Of a stretch of DNA of 29,221 bases, positions 1 to 7,999 are shown piece after piece. The first letter of the stretch is position 1. Every line of letters starts with the position of its first letter. The position numbers and the translations under genes were made by a program. The notes under the pieces are model-generated. The model saw only the letters and a program-made list of their open reading frames with translations, was not told the DNA's origin and made no database searches. Origin of the DNA: a virus; IMG/VR virus record IMGVR_UViG_3300042466_000159, positions 1 through 29,221 of that record; one strand, written 5' to 3'.

Positions 1-618
1 ATGACGCAATTAGTTCGGAAAATTAAACGCACAAGCATAGTCACGACAGAGCCAATAACATTGGCAACTGCTCGATTACATTTGCGTCTTGATGCTGTTG
101 GCTCTCCTGCGGCGCATCCTGATGATGCTTTGGTAACTGCTTTGATTAAGACTGCGCGTGAAGCCGTTGAAGCATATACAGAGTTGACTGTTGCACAAAC
201 AACTTATGCAATGGCTCTTGATGAATTTCCTGTGAATGAAATTGAACTAGGTACAAGTCCAGTTAATTCAATCACAAGCATCATGTATACAGACACGAAT
301 GGTGCGACTCAAACACTAAATGCCAATCAATATATATTTGATTCATACAGCAATCCCGCAAAGATTTTCCCTGTAACAACTTGGCCTCATACCAAAGTTG
401 TTCCAAATGCTGTGGTTGTTCGGTTTGCGGCAGGATATACAGACAGCATGAGTCCTAACGAATATCCAATGCCAAGTGCTTTGAAGCAAGCCATGTTGCT
501 ATACATTGGTGAGCTTTATGAGAATCGTGAAGCAATCAATGTGGGAAATATCGTTACAGCAATTCCATTCGGGATGATTCATCTGATGACTCCTTATAGA
601 ATCAATATGGGTGCGTGA
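1..618 (+). CDS. head-tail connector protein (HK97 gp6 / phiE125 gp8-like)
   Basis: A 205-residue protein. The helical stretch with ALVTALIKTAREAVEAYTE, the strand segment around LGTSPVNSITSIMYTD and the late helices PSALKQAMLLYIGELYENRE form the usual pattern of the small connector that docks under the portal ring and starts the head-tail interface. Its place directly before closure, gp10-like and tail-terminator genes supports this. The window begins exactly at an ATG, so a longer upstream start cannot be excluded. Its stop overlaps the next start in the arrangement TGATG, which implies translational coupling. Confidence 0.85.
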   Translation: MTQLVRKIKRTSIVTTEPITLATARLHLRLDAVGSPAAHPDDALVTALIKTAREAVEAYTELTVAQTTYAMALDEFPVNEIELGTSPVNSITSIMYTDTNGATQTLNANQYIFDSYSNPAKIFPVTTWPHTKVVPNAVVVRFAAGYTDSMSPNEYPMPSALKQAMLLYIGELYENREAINVGNIVTAIPFGMIHLMTPYRINMGA

Positions 619-968
619 TGCGAATTTCAAAACTGCAACAGCGCGTTACTGTTCAGCGCAGAAGTGCTACGCTTGATGCGTATGGCCAAGAGATAAATTC
701 TTGGATCAATATTGGCACTGTATGGGCTGAAGTGAAGCCATTGAGCGGTCGTGAAAAATTGCGTTCAAATTCAATGGTAGTTGAATCACAATTGACGCAC
801 CAAGTTACAGTCAGATATTCAGAATTATTTGTTCCTCCAACTACTGCTGATGCATGGCGTATTTTATTTGGAACACGCATATTCAACATTACGGCATCTA
901 TGAATGTTGATGAGGCTGATAAAACAATCATCTTTGATTGCACAGAGGGAAGTTTAGATGGCCAGTGA
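618..968 (+). CDS. head closure / head-tail adaptor protein (SPP1 gp16-like)
   Basis: A 116-residue protein with the signature order of the small head-closure family: an N-terminal LQQRVTVQRR segment, then INIGTVWAEVKPLSGREKL, then HQVTVRYSE. The family forms the ring that closes the connector after packaging. The ATG at 618 overlaps the upstream TGA by one base. A GTG at 615 is a possible but less likely start. The gene overlaps the next one by 11 bases. Confidence 0.85.
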   Translation: MRISKLQQRVTVQRRSATLDAYGQEINSWINIGTVWAEVKPLSGREKLRSNSMVVESQLTHQVTVRYSELFVPPTTADAWRILFGTRIFNITASMNVDEADKTIIFDCTEGSLDGQ

Positions 969-1473
969 TCAAAGCATTTCTATAAATGGGCTTGCAGAGT
1001 TGCAAAAAATGCTTGATGAACTACCCGCTAAATTAGAAGCCAATATCATGCGAGGTGCTTTGCGGCAGGGCGCAAACATTTATAGAGATCGTGCTAGGGC
1101 TAATGCTCCAATCGGTAAAACTGGTAAATTGAAAAAAAGCATCAAAGTCAAAACAACTTTAAGAAAAGGCAAAGCCGTTTCACAAATCGTTGCGGGTGGC
1201 GGTGACGCATGGTATGCTAAATTTGTTGAATTCGGAACTGCATCTTTTTATGAGGGTACTGGTAGAACTGTTGGAGCACCATATAAAATAGAGCCTAAGA
1301 ACAGGAAGGCTATGAAATTTGGAAATGTCTTCACAGAATCCGCAGTCCATCAAGGTGTCAGGCCAACTGCATTCATGCGTAAAGCATTTGATGGTGGAAC
1401 GACAGAGGTGATTGAAGATGTGGCGGCATATATTCGTATGCGTATTGGGCGAGAGATGATTAAAGCATTATGA
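958..1473 (+). CDS. HK97 gp10-like tail-completion protein
   Basis: A 171-residue protein. Features typical of the HK97-gp10 family are the N-terminal ISINGLAELQKMLDELPAKL helix, a basic stretch (GKTGKLKKSIKVKTTLRKGK), the WYAKFVEFGT core and the C-terminal RPTAFMRKAFD motif. Members sit between the head closure protein and the tail terminator and act in joining head and tail. The ATG lies inside the previous gene and the stop overlaps the next start (ATGA). Confidence 0.88.
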   Translation: MASDQSISINGLAELQKMLDELPAKLEANIMRGALRQGANIYRDRARANAPIGKTGKLKKSIKVKTTLRKGKAVSQIVAGGGDAWYAKFVEFGTASFYEGTGRTVGAPYKIEPKNRKAMKFGNVFTESAVHQGVRPTAFMRKAFDGGTTEVIEDVAAYIRMRIGREMIKAL

Positions 1474-1868
1474 ATCCAGAACTAATAATTGCCGCAATGC
1501 TAAATACAGCAGGAATTACCACATTGGTAAGCACTCGCAAAGCGATGTCGCAATTGCCACAGAATACCGCCTTCCCTGCGCTCGTATATACAGTTATTGA
1601 TGCTGTGCCATTGCCGCACATAAATTTCGCCACAGAACGCCAAATGGCAAGAGCAAGAGTGCAGATCAATCCGCTTGCTAAAACAATGGCAGAGGTGAAA
1701 GCAATCCATGACCAAGTTCGCTTGGCGATGGACTTTAAATTACAACAGACATTTGCGGGTAAGACAGTTATCAGTAGTCGCCTAGATTTATTCGGAACAC
1801 CTGAAAAAGATTTAGATACTGGTACTTGGACTCAATCCGCAGATTATTTGGTGTCTTACTATGAGTGA
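1470..1868 (+). CDS. tail terminator / tail completion protein (DUF3168-like)
   Basis: A 132-residue protein starting with a helix (ELIIAAMLNTAG), then FPALVYTVIDAVPLP and a C-terminal strand ending in TWTQSADYLVSYYE. This pattern and position match the DUF3168 family, whose hexameric ring caps the tail tube at the head-proximal end. It overlaps the gp10-like gene by four bases. The following 82-base gap carries a terminator-like hairpin before the major tail protein gene. Confidence 0.82.
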   Translation: MNPELIIAAMLNTAGITTLVSTRKAMSQLPQNTAFPALVYTVIDAVPLPHINFATERQMARARVQINPLAKTMAEVKAIHDQVRLAMDFKLQQTFAGKTVISSRLDLFGTPEKDLDTGTWTQSADYLVSYYE

Positions 1869-1905
1869 GACACAAAACAGTTTCAGGCATTTGCTTGAAA
1901 ATTCT

Positions 1906-1930
1906 GCTCACATCCCTGTGGGCTTTTTTT
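1906..1930 (+). terminator. terminator-like hairpin just before the major tail protein gene
   Basis: The arms GCTCACA (1906-1912) and TGTGGGC (1917-1923) form a 7-bp stem with one G-U pair around a TCCC loop, followed by seven T residues (1924-1930). That is the full shape of a Rho-independent terminator. Only about 20 bases separate it from the ATG at 1951, too few for a new promoter, so antitermination or a role as an mRNA 5'-end stabiliser must also be considered. Confidence 0.7.
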
Positions 1931-1936
1931 AAAACC

Positions 1937-1945
1937 GAGAGGAAA
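1937..1945 (+). promoter_or_regulatory. strong ribosome-binding site of major tail protein
   Basis: GAGAGGAAAAGACC immediately precedes the ATG at 1951, a good Shine-Dalgarno match directly downstream of the hairpin at 1906-1930. It fits high expression of a tube subunit. Confidence 0.6.
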
Positions 1946-1950
1946 AGACC

Positions 1951-2427
1951 ATGACAGTCCGCACATCCGCAGGGACAACACTTCGTGTTACTGCGTCAGC
2001 ACCCGCTACCTTCAATAGCGCAGGGTATAACACCCTGTTTACAACATCTCCCGTCCCCGCACTCGTTGGTGAAATCACCGACTTGGGCGAGTTTGGTCGT
2101 GAGTATGCTCTGGTCACGCATATGCCAGTTGGCTCGCGTGGCACACAGAAGTTCAAAGGCTCATTCAACGAAGGCACAATCACTTTGTCTTTGGGTTTGG
2201 ACACCGATGACGCAGGTCAGATTATTATGAAAGCCGCAAGCATTTCTGATAACGACTATTCGTTTATGGTGACCACACAGAATGGTGACAAATACTATTT
2301 CAGGGCGCAAATCATGTCTTGGAAAGTAGGCGTTGGCTCTGTTGATTCAATCACTACTGCAACTGCAACATTGGAAATCACAACCAATGCCGCAGGAGTT
2401 GGTATTGTTGAAGCACTAGCCGCTTAA
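1951..2427 (+). CDS. major tail (tube) protein
   Basis: A 158-residue, mainly beta protein with few charged helices. Strand-rich segments include EITDLGEFGREYALVTHM, TITLSLGLDTDDAGQIIM and DSITTATATLEITTN. The size, the position between tail terminator and chaperone genes, the strong ribosome-binding site and the stand-alone spacing (about 80 and 112 noncoding bases on either side) all fit the major tail tube protein of siphoviruses. The tube fold recognition is by pattern only. Confidence 0.8.
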   Translation: MTVRTSAGTTLRVTASAPATFNSAGYNTLFTTSPVPALVGEITDLGEFGREYALVTHMPVGSRGTQKFKGSFNEGTITLSLGLDTDDAGQIIMKAASISDNDYSFMVTTQNGDKYYFRAQIMSWKVGVGSVDSITTATATLEITTNAAGVGIVEALAA

Positions 2428-2474
2428 AGAATTGCCGTAAATGGCAACACGCGCACCTACTCGGGTCAGTTCGC

Positions 2475-2532
2475 ATCCTTCGCGGGGTGCGGCTGATTCG
2501 AGCAAGGGCAATAACTCTCCCCGCGAAAGGAT
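2475..2532 (+). promoter_or_regulatory. long RNA stem that buries the chaperone ribosome-binding site
   Basis: ATCCTTCGCGGGG (2475-2487) pairs with CCCCGCGAAAGGAT (2519-2532) over 13 base pairs, with a single bulged A at 2528 and a 31-base loop. The right arm contains the GAAAGG that is the obvious ribosome-binding site for the ATG at 2540. The structure could hold down chaperone translation relative to the major tail protein, or protect the 3' end of an upstream mRNA. There is no T-tract, so it is not a simple terminator. Confidence 0.65.
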
Positions 2533-2539
2533 TACTAAA

Positions 2540-2944
2540 ATGTTTGATATCTCAGAACTAGCAGTCAAAGACACAGCCATCGTTGAATTGGAAACAGTTG
2601 AAGGCGATGCATTGCTTGATGTTAATGGAAACCAACTTTCAATCACAGTCTATGGTCCAGGAAGTAAGGCTTTCCAAAAAGCACAAAGCATCCGCAATCG
2701 TGCCATCCTTGAGTATGTGAAGAAGGGTGGAAAGAAGATGAAAGAAGGCGAACAGCGTGAGCTTGATGCTGAGTTTTTATCAGCTTGCACAGTCAGCTTC
2801 AATGGATTTGGATATAAAGATTTCACAGGAGTTGAAATGTTTAAAGCCGCTTATCTTGATTCAGCCATCGGCTTCATTACTGAACAAGTAAATAAAGCCG
2901 TTGGTGATTGGGCAAATTTTACTCAGGCATCATCGAAGACCTAA
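2540..2944 (+). CDS. tail assembly chaperone, short form (lambda gpG-like)
   Basis: A 134-residue protein, MFDISELAVKDTAIVELETV onward, encoded directly before the tape measure gene as tail-assembly chaperones are. It holds the tape measure protein soluble and recruits tube subunits. I chose the ATG at 2540 because GAAAGG lies 9 bases upstream and the residues before it (reading back to 2441) look like translated noncoding sequence. Near its 3' end the frame contains the slip heptamer A AAT TTT (2914-2920), 22 bases before the TAA at 2942. Confidence 0.82.
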   Translation: MFDISELAVKDTAIVELETVEGDALLDVNGNQLSITVYGPGSKAFQKAQSIRNRAILEYVKKGGKKMKEGEQRELDAEFLSACTVSFNGFGYKDFTGVEMFKAAYLDSAIGFITEQVNKAVGDWANFTQASSKT

Positions 2945-3396
2945 GTCTTTATGCGAGACAACTGGCTTGGTTCAGATCAATACCAGTTGTCAAGCAAGAG
3001 AAATCGGTTGCATCAGGTGATAAGCAAGCTGAGTTAACACGCGCTGAGAAGATTCAAAAAAATGGCGGGAAGCCATTGATGCCTGATGTTGGTGATGCTG
3101 AATATGTGATAACCTATTGGCAAGATTTAGGCATGGTAGAAATGGGCGGGATGGGTTCAATACCATTGACCGCAAAAGAAATAATATCGTGGCAACAATG
3201 CACAGGCGTTGAGCTTTCAGCTTGGGAATACAGAGCGATCAAACAAATGTCACAGGCATATTTGATGCAAGCTAAAGAGAGCGAAAAGCCAGAGTGCGAG
3301 CCGCCATTCGGTGATCCAGTAAATGAGTTCGATAGAACTATCGTGAGCAAAAAAGTCGGCAATGCTTTCAGGGCATTCATTCAGGCAAAAAGGTAA
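2908..3396 (+). CDS. tail assembly chaperone extension (gpT-like part, read by -1 frameshift)
   Basis: This frame overlaps the end of the short chaperone in the -1 register and has no good start of its own; only a TTG at 2908 without a clear ribosome-binding site. A slip on A AAT TTT (2914-2920) continues as TAC TCA GGC into this frame. It gives a fusion of about 285 residues spanning 2540-3396 (127 residues before the slip and 158 after). The extension contains helical segments such as LARQLAWFRS-type sequence and EYRAIKQMSQAYLMQAKESE. The arrangement is the classic G/G-T pair made in a fixed ratio. Confidence 0.85.
   Translation: MGKFYSGIIEDLSLYARQLAWFRSIPVVKQEKSVASGDKQAELTRAEKIQKNGGKPLMPDVGDAEYVITYWQDLGMVEMGGMGSIPLTAKEIISWQQCTGVELSAWEYRAIKQMSQAYLMQAKESEKPECEPPFGDPVNEFDRTIVSKKVGNAFRAFIQAKR
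2914..2920 (+). promoter_or_regulatory. -1 programmed frameshift site A AAT TTT
   Basis: In the chaperone frame the codons are GCA AAT TTT ACT. The heptamer A AAT TTT fits X XXY YYZ exactly, so both tRNAs can re-pair after slipping to AAA TTT. A small hairpin AAGAC-CTAA-GTCTT (2936-2949) lies 15 bases downstream and encloses the zero-frame stop codon. It may help, though the spacing is longer than usual. Confidence 0.8.
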
Positions 3397-3399
3397 GTC

Positions 3400-6300
3400 A
3401 TGGCAACAACAGTCGGGCAACTAACAATCGAGATGGCGGCTAACATTGTTAGACTCCAACAAGATTTAGATAAAGCCAAGAACTCTGTTCAATCGGCTAT
3501 GTCTTCAATACAGAAGTCAGCAAGCGTTGCGGCTACTGCATTGGGTGCGATTGGAGTTGGCTTATCGGTTGCCGCTTTTACTGGATGGATTAAAAGCGCG
3601 ATAGATGCCGCAGACGAAACCAATAAGATGGCGCAGAAAATTGGTGTCGCTGTCAAAGATGTAGCAGGGCTTCAGCTTGCCTTTAGACAGGCGGGTATTG
3701 ATAGCGGTGCGCTACAAACAAGCATGAGTAAATTGTCTGTCGCTATTGCGAATGGCAATGATGCTTTTGTTGCTATGAACATCAGCACTCGGAATGCAGA
3801 TGGATCGCTAAAGTCCACTCGTCAAGTCTTGGGCGAAGTCGCTGATAAATTCAAATCATACGAAGATGGTGCAAGCAAGACTGCATTGGCTGTCCAGTTG
3901 TTTGGCAAAGCGGGTGCTGATTTAATTCCATTGCTTAATGCAGGAGCAGACAGCTTAGATCAGTTTGATGAGATGGCTCGTAAGCTAGGTTTAACAATTA
4001 GCGATGAGACAGCCGCAAGAGCCGAGAAGTTTAATGACACATTGGATTTGATGGGTCAAGGATTCCAAGGTATTGCAATGCAAGTAGCGGCTGAATTGTT
4101 GCCAACTCTTGAAGGTCTTGCAGATCAATTCTTTTCATCAATGACAGAAGGCGACCGCTTGAAACGAATTGCTGAAGCATTAGCTATTGGGATGAAAGGT
4201 CTGTACATAGTTGTTGTCTTAGTTTACGAAGCTGTTGCCACAATGGTTGATACGCTATACACAGCAGGTCGACAAATCTACGCTGTGATGACGGGTGATT
4301 TTAAAGGTGCTGTGCAGTTGGGTACTGATTACGCTAATCGCCTGAAAACAAATTGGACTGGTGCATTAGAAGAAGTTGACAAAGCATGGAACGCTAACGG
4401 AAGCACAGCAGTTTCCACAATGACAGCGATCTCTAAGGCGGCAAAGAAAGAAGCACCTTATGTGAGCGATGCTTCAAAGAAACAAGCGGATGAGTTAAAG
4501 AAGTTAGAAGAAGCATATAAAAAGTTATTGACTAGCGTTGATGAAAAGATTGCAACGAACAAAGCTGAAGTTGATTCAACTGAAAAATTAACTGAGTCAC
4601 AAAAGCTAGAGATCAAATACACAAATGAAATTGCGGCAGGAACGCTGAAGCTGACTAAGGCGCAGAAAGATAATTTATTTGAAAAGCTGAAGCTCTTAAA
4701 GATTACTGAAGATGCAATTGCTCTTGCCAAGTTAGAGAAAGAAATTCTGGATGAATCCGCAAAATCTAATTATGCGGTTTATGAATCAATCGTCAAAAAG
4801 AACAAAGCTCTTACTGATGAAGTTATAAAACAGAAAGAATCTAATGATGCAATTTTCTTAGGTGCTGAAGCCATTGCAAAATTAGAAGTTGAAAAGTTAC
4901 ATGAGCAAGCAACGACCGCAAAGCGTAATGCTGAACTTGCAGAAGAAGCATGGTTAAGCGAAGGCGTTGTTGATGGATACAGAGATCAGGCTAAAGCACT
5001 TACTGAATTAGCTCTTGCCAAGGAAAAAGGTATTGGACTTAAAGCCGCCAAAGAAGCACAAGATGCTTGGGACAAAGCGGCAAGCTCAATCACAGAAGGA
5101 CTGACTGACGCATTGATGCGTGGCTTTGAATCAGGCAAAGGATTCGTGGACAACATCTTGAGCTTCATTAAAAACAAGTTCAAGACAACTGTCGCTGAGT
5201 TCATCATTCGCCCAATCATGTCTCCAATCGGAAATGCTTTTGCATCGATGATGCCGACAGCCGCAGGAGCCGCAAGCGGTGGCGGTGGAATGTTCGGTTC
5301 TATCCTTGGTGGTGCAAGCCAGATGGGTTCTTTGTTTGGCTCTGGCTTTAGCGGAACAATGGGCGGTGCAGGGTTCATGGACATGATGGGTGCATCAGGC
5401 TCTGTCATGGCTAATCAGGGCGTGATGAGTGGCGCGGCTATGGGTGCGGGTGCAGTCATGCCTTATGTCCTAGCGGCGGCGGCTTTAGTATCTTTGATTA
5501 AATCAATGGATGACTCAGGCACTATGCATACAGGTGGCGCGGCAACAGCGAGCGCATCGGGTGCGACAAGAACAACTGGCTCTGAGCTTAACTTTGTTGT
5601 TGATGTGAACAAAGAAATGCAAACGCAAATCGTCAACATGGCGGGAAGCATTGCAAATACTTTGAACGGATTAGAGCGAGCATTTGGTCGAGCAGAGGAA
5701 GTTGTTGTTGGTCTTGGCTTCGCAGATGACTCAAGCGCAGATGGTGCATGGGGTGCATTAAAGATTCTTGCAAGCGGTAAGAGCCTTGTTGATTGGGCGC
5801 AAGGAGCCGATAAGTGGCCTGGATTTGAGTTCTCGGATTCAGCCGCAGGATTTGAAGAATTCACTTTGAAGATCGCGACAGATGTTCGCACGATGGTTCA
5901 GAGTATGCAGTTGCCTGAGTGGGCGGCTAATCTTGCGGCAACAATTAAAGAAGGCGCGACACTTGAAGAAGTCTTAGCTGTTGTCAATGCCATTGCTGAA
6001 TTGAAAGCGGCATTGGTTGGAGCATCTGAAACTCTGACATTGATGGGTGGTCCGTTTGAGGCTTTGGCTTTGAGTGGTGAAGATGCTGTCCTTGCGGTAT
6101 CCAATCTTGTTGGCGGTATTGATCAACTGATTGCCAAGGCACAAGGCTTCATGGCGAACTACTACACGGAACAAGAGCAAGCGGGTGTCATTGCCACATC
6201 ACTTGTTCAGGCTTTGCAGAAAGCAGGGTTTACAGAACAGCAGATCGCGGCATTGCAACAGAGGCAAGACTTTAGAACCTTGCTTGAAAGCATTGATGTA

Positions 6301-7092
6301 AGTACGACTCTAGGTCAAGAACAGTTTGCGGCATTGATTAACCTTCAGCAGAATTTTGCTGATGTTCAGGGATTGTTGGACACTCAGAATTTGACATTGC
6401 AAGAGCTTGCAAAGATGGCTCCGACAAATACATTGCTTGATCAAATTAAAATTTTGACAGAAGCAGATACGGCAACAGCAACAGCCAATGCTGAAGTTCA
6501 AATAAACACATTGACCAGTATTGATGTTGGTATTGTTTCTGTGGCAAGCGCAGTTGAATCTTTAGAAGGTGCGACAAATAGCGGATTCACTCAAGTAGCT
6601 AATGCAGTTGGAAGCGCGTTCAATGAAGCTAAAGCAGAGATTGCATCAGCTAATGCATCAGCCGCCGCCGCTTGGAATAATGCGGCATCAGCCATTGATC
6701 GCGCAAACCAGATTGCATCTGACTCTATCGCATTTGTAAGCCAGATTAGTTCGGCATCAATCAATCAAGATTATGGCGATTACATTCCGCAATTTGCATC
6801 AGGCGGTTCTTATGGTGGTGGCATGGCTTTAGTTGGAGAGAATGGTCCTGAACTAATTAACTTTGGAAAATCAGGAACTATCTATGACACAACAACATCA
6901 GCATCAATGATTGGCGGTGAGGTTGCGGGTGAGATAAGGGCTTTACGAGAAGAAGTCAGTCAGCTAAGATACGAGGCTAGATCAACAGCAGTTAACACTA
7001 GCAAGATATTTAAACTGCAAGATAACTGGGATGTTCGTGGTCTTACTGTTAAGACAGATGCTGATCAACCTTTGGACACAGTAACAGTATGA
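3400..7092 (+). CDS. tape measure protein
   Basis: A 1230-residue protein. The N-terminus (GQLTIEMAANIVRLQQDLDK) and the long coiled-coil parts around residues 365-560 are typical, as are hydrophobic segments near residues 44-64, 267-290 and 683-700. A glycine-rich patch lies at about 625-680, and the C-terminal SGGSYGGGMALVGENGPELI motif is frequent in tape measure proteins. It sets tail length and later helps DNA entry. At roughly 0.15 nm per residue a tail near 185 nm is expected if it is not processed. The start has AAAGG upstream. Confidence 0.93.
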   Translation: MATTVGQLTIEMAANIVRLQQDLDKAKNSVQSAMSSIQKSASVAATALGAIGVGLSVAAFTGWIKSAIDAADETNKMAQKIGVAVKDVAGLQLAFRQAGIDSGALQTSMSKLSVAIANGNDAFVAMNISTRNADGSLKSTRQVLGEVADKFKSYEDGASKTALAVQLFGKAGADLIPLLNAGADSLDQFDEMARKLGLTISDETAARAEKFNDTLDLMGQGFQGIAMQVAAELLPTLEGLADQFFSSMTEGDRLKRIAEALAIGMKGLYIVVVLVYEAVATMVDTLYTAGRQIYAVMTGDFKGAVQLGTDYANRLKTNWTGALEEVDKAWNANGSTAVSTMTAISKAAKKEAPYVSDASKKQADELKKLEEAYKKLLTSVDEKIATNKAEVDSTEKLTESQKLEIKYTNEIAAGTLKLTKAQKDNLFEKLKLLKITEDAIALAKLEKEILDESAKSNYAVYESIVKKNKALTDEVIKQKESNDAIFLGAEAIAKLEVEKLHEQATTAKRNAELAEEAWLSEGVVDGYRDQAKALTELALAKEKGIGLKAAKEAQDAWDKAASSITEGLTDALMRGFESGKGFVDNILSFIKNKFKTTVAEFIIRPIMSPIGNAFASMMPTAAGAASGGGGMFGSILGGASQMGSLFGSGFSGTMGGAGFMDMMGASGSVMANQGVMSGAAMGAGAVMPYVLAAAALVSLIKSMDDSGTMHTGGAATASASGATRTTGSELNFVVDVNKEMQTQIVNMAGSIANTLNGLERAFGRAEEVVVGLGFADDSSADGAWGALKILASGKSLVDWAQGADKWPGFEFSDSAAGFEEFTLKIATDVRTMVQSMQLPEWAANLAATIKEGATLEEVLAVVNAIAELKAALVGASETLTLMGGPFEALALSGEDAVLAVSNLVGGIDQLIAKAQGFMANYYTEQEQAGVIATSLVQALQKAGFTEQQIAALQQRQDFRTLLESIDVSTTLGQEQFAALINLQQNFADVQGLLDTQNLTLQELAKMAPTNTLLDQIKILTEADTATATANAEVQINTLTSIDVGIVSVASAVESLEGATNSGFTQVANAVGSAFNEAKAEIASANASAAAAWNNAASAIDRANQIASDSIAFVSQISSASINQDYGDYIPQFASGGSYGGGMALVGENGPELINFGKSGTIYDTTTSASMIGGEVAGEIRALREEVSQLRYEARSTAVNTSKIFKLQDNWDVRGLTVKTDADQPLDTVTV

Positions 7093-7988
7093 AAGTCATA
7101 AAGCCAGTTACAGTTACTCCTGCAATGATTCTTTCGAGCAATGCGACAGAGGCATATGCAAATTGGAGTTCAGCAACAACATATAGCAAAGATCAGAAAG
7201 TTGATTACGGAATTGGTTACTACAAAAGTTTAGTTAACTCTAACACTAATAATTTACCTGATGCAGTTGGTTCAACTTTTTGGGAATTCATTGGTCCTGA
7301 TAACAAACACGCGATGTTTGATGGGCAAGTAAGCACGACAACAACTAAATCTGTCGCGCCTCTTACAGTAACAGTCGCAACTGGAATTGTGAATAGTGTC
7401 GCAATGATTGGCTTGGTGGGACAGAGCGTAACAATTACAGTTACTAATGCAGGGGCAAGTCCTCCAGTTTACACAAGGACAATCGGTCTTGATGGCACAA
7501 TCATCTTAGACTGGTATATGTATTTCTTCGAGCCATTTGTTCAGCTTGGTGAAGTTGTCTTGACTGACTTGCCTCCTTATCTGAATGCTAGAATTACAAT
7601 GACATTGAATTCTGGAAGTGCTGTCGCTATTGGAGAATTATTGTTTGGAACTGTTTATACATTAGGCGCATTCGGTACTGAGATCGGTGCAACTGTCGGC
7701 ATCATTGATTACAGTCGCAAAGATACAGACAATGAAACTGGCAAAACAACATTCGTTCAACGAGCTTTCAGTAAGCGAATGAGTGGTCAGTTCTTGGTGA
7801 ACAATGACAGCATCAATGGCGTTCAAAGAATCTTGGCAGATGTTCGCGCTATTCCTAGTGTTTATATTGGCTCTGAAGAAGTTGCTTACGCGCCATTAGT
7901 TGTATATGGTTTTTATCGAGATTTCACAATTGACATTGCTTATCCAACTAAGAGCTGGTGCAGACTTGAAGTTGAAGGTTTGATTTAA
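7089..7988 (+). CDS. tail tip protein with chitin-binding-like N-terminal module
   Basis: A 299-residue protein overlapping the tape measure stop by four bases. Residues about 24-68 (NWSSATTYSKDQKVDYGIGY, then a segment ending FWEFIG) look like a family 5/12 carbohydrate-binding module, a common accessory on tail proteins. The remainder is beta-rich without a motif I can name. Its position suggests a distal-tail or baseplate-hub role, linking the tube end to the fibres. No lambda M, L, K, I or J homologue is recognisable nearby, so this protein may carry several of those tasks. Confidence 0.6.
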   Translation: MKVIKPVTVTPAMILSSNATEAYANWSSATTYSKDQKVDYGIGYYKSLVNSNTNNLPDAVGSTFWEFIGPDNKHAMFDGQVSTTTTKSVAPLTVTVATGIVNSVAMIGLVGQSVTITVTNAGASPPVYTRTIGLDGTIILDWYMYFFEPFVQLGEVVLTDLPPYLNARITMTLNSGSAVAIGELLFGTVYTLGAFGTEIGATVGIIDYSRKDTDNETGKTTFVQRAFSKRMSGQFLVNNDSINGVQRILADVRAIPSVYIGSEEVAYAPLVVYGFYRDFTIDIAYPTKSWCRLEVEGLI

Positions 7989-7999
7989 AGGAAACAAAT

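Noticed and set aside
2441-2539. Longer start of the tail chaperone at 2441
   Set aside because: The extra residues come from the hairpin region and have no protein character; the ATG at 2540 has the proper ribosome-binding site.
4986-6501. Several long open frames on the minus strand under the tape measure gene
   Set aside because: They are shadows of a strongly biased coding sequence, without ribosome-binding sites or recognisable domains.
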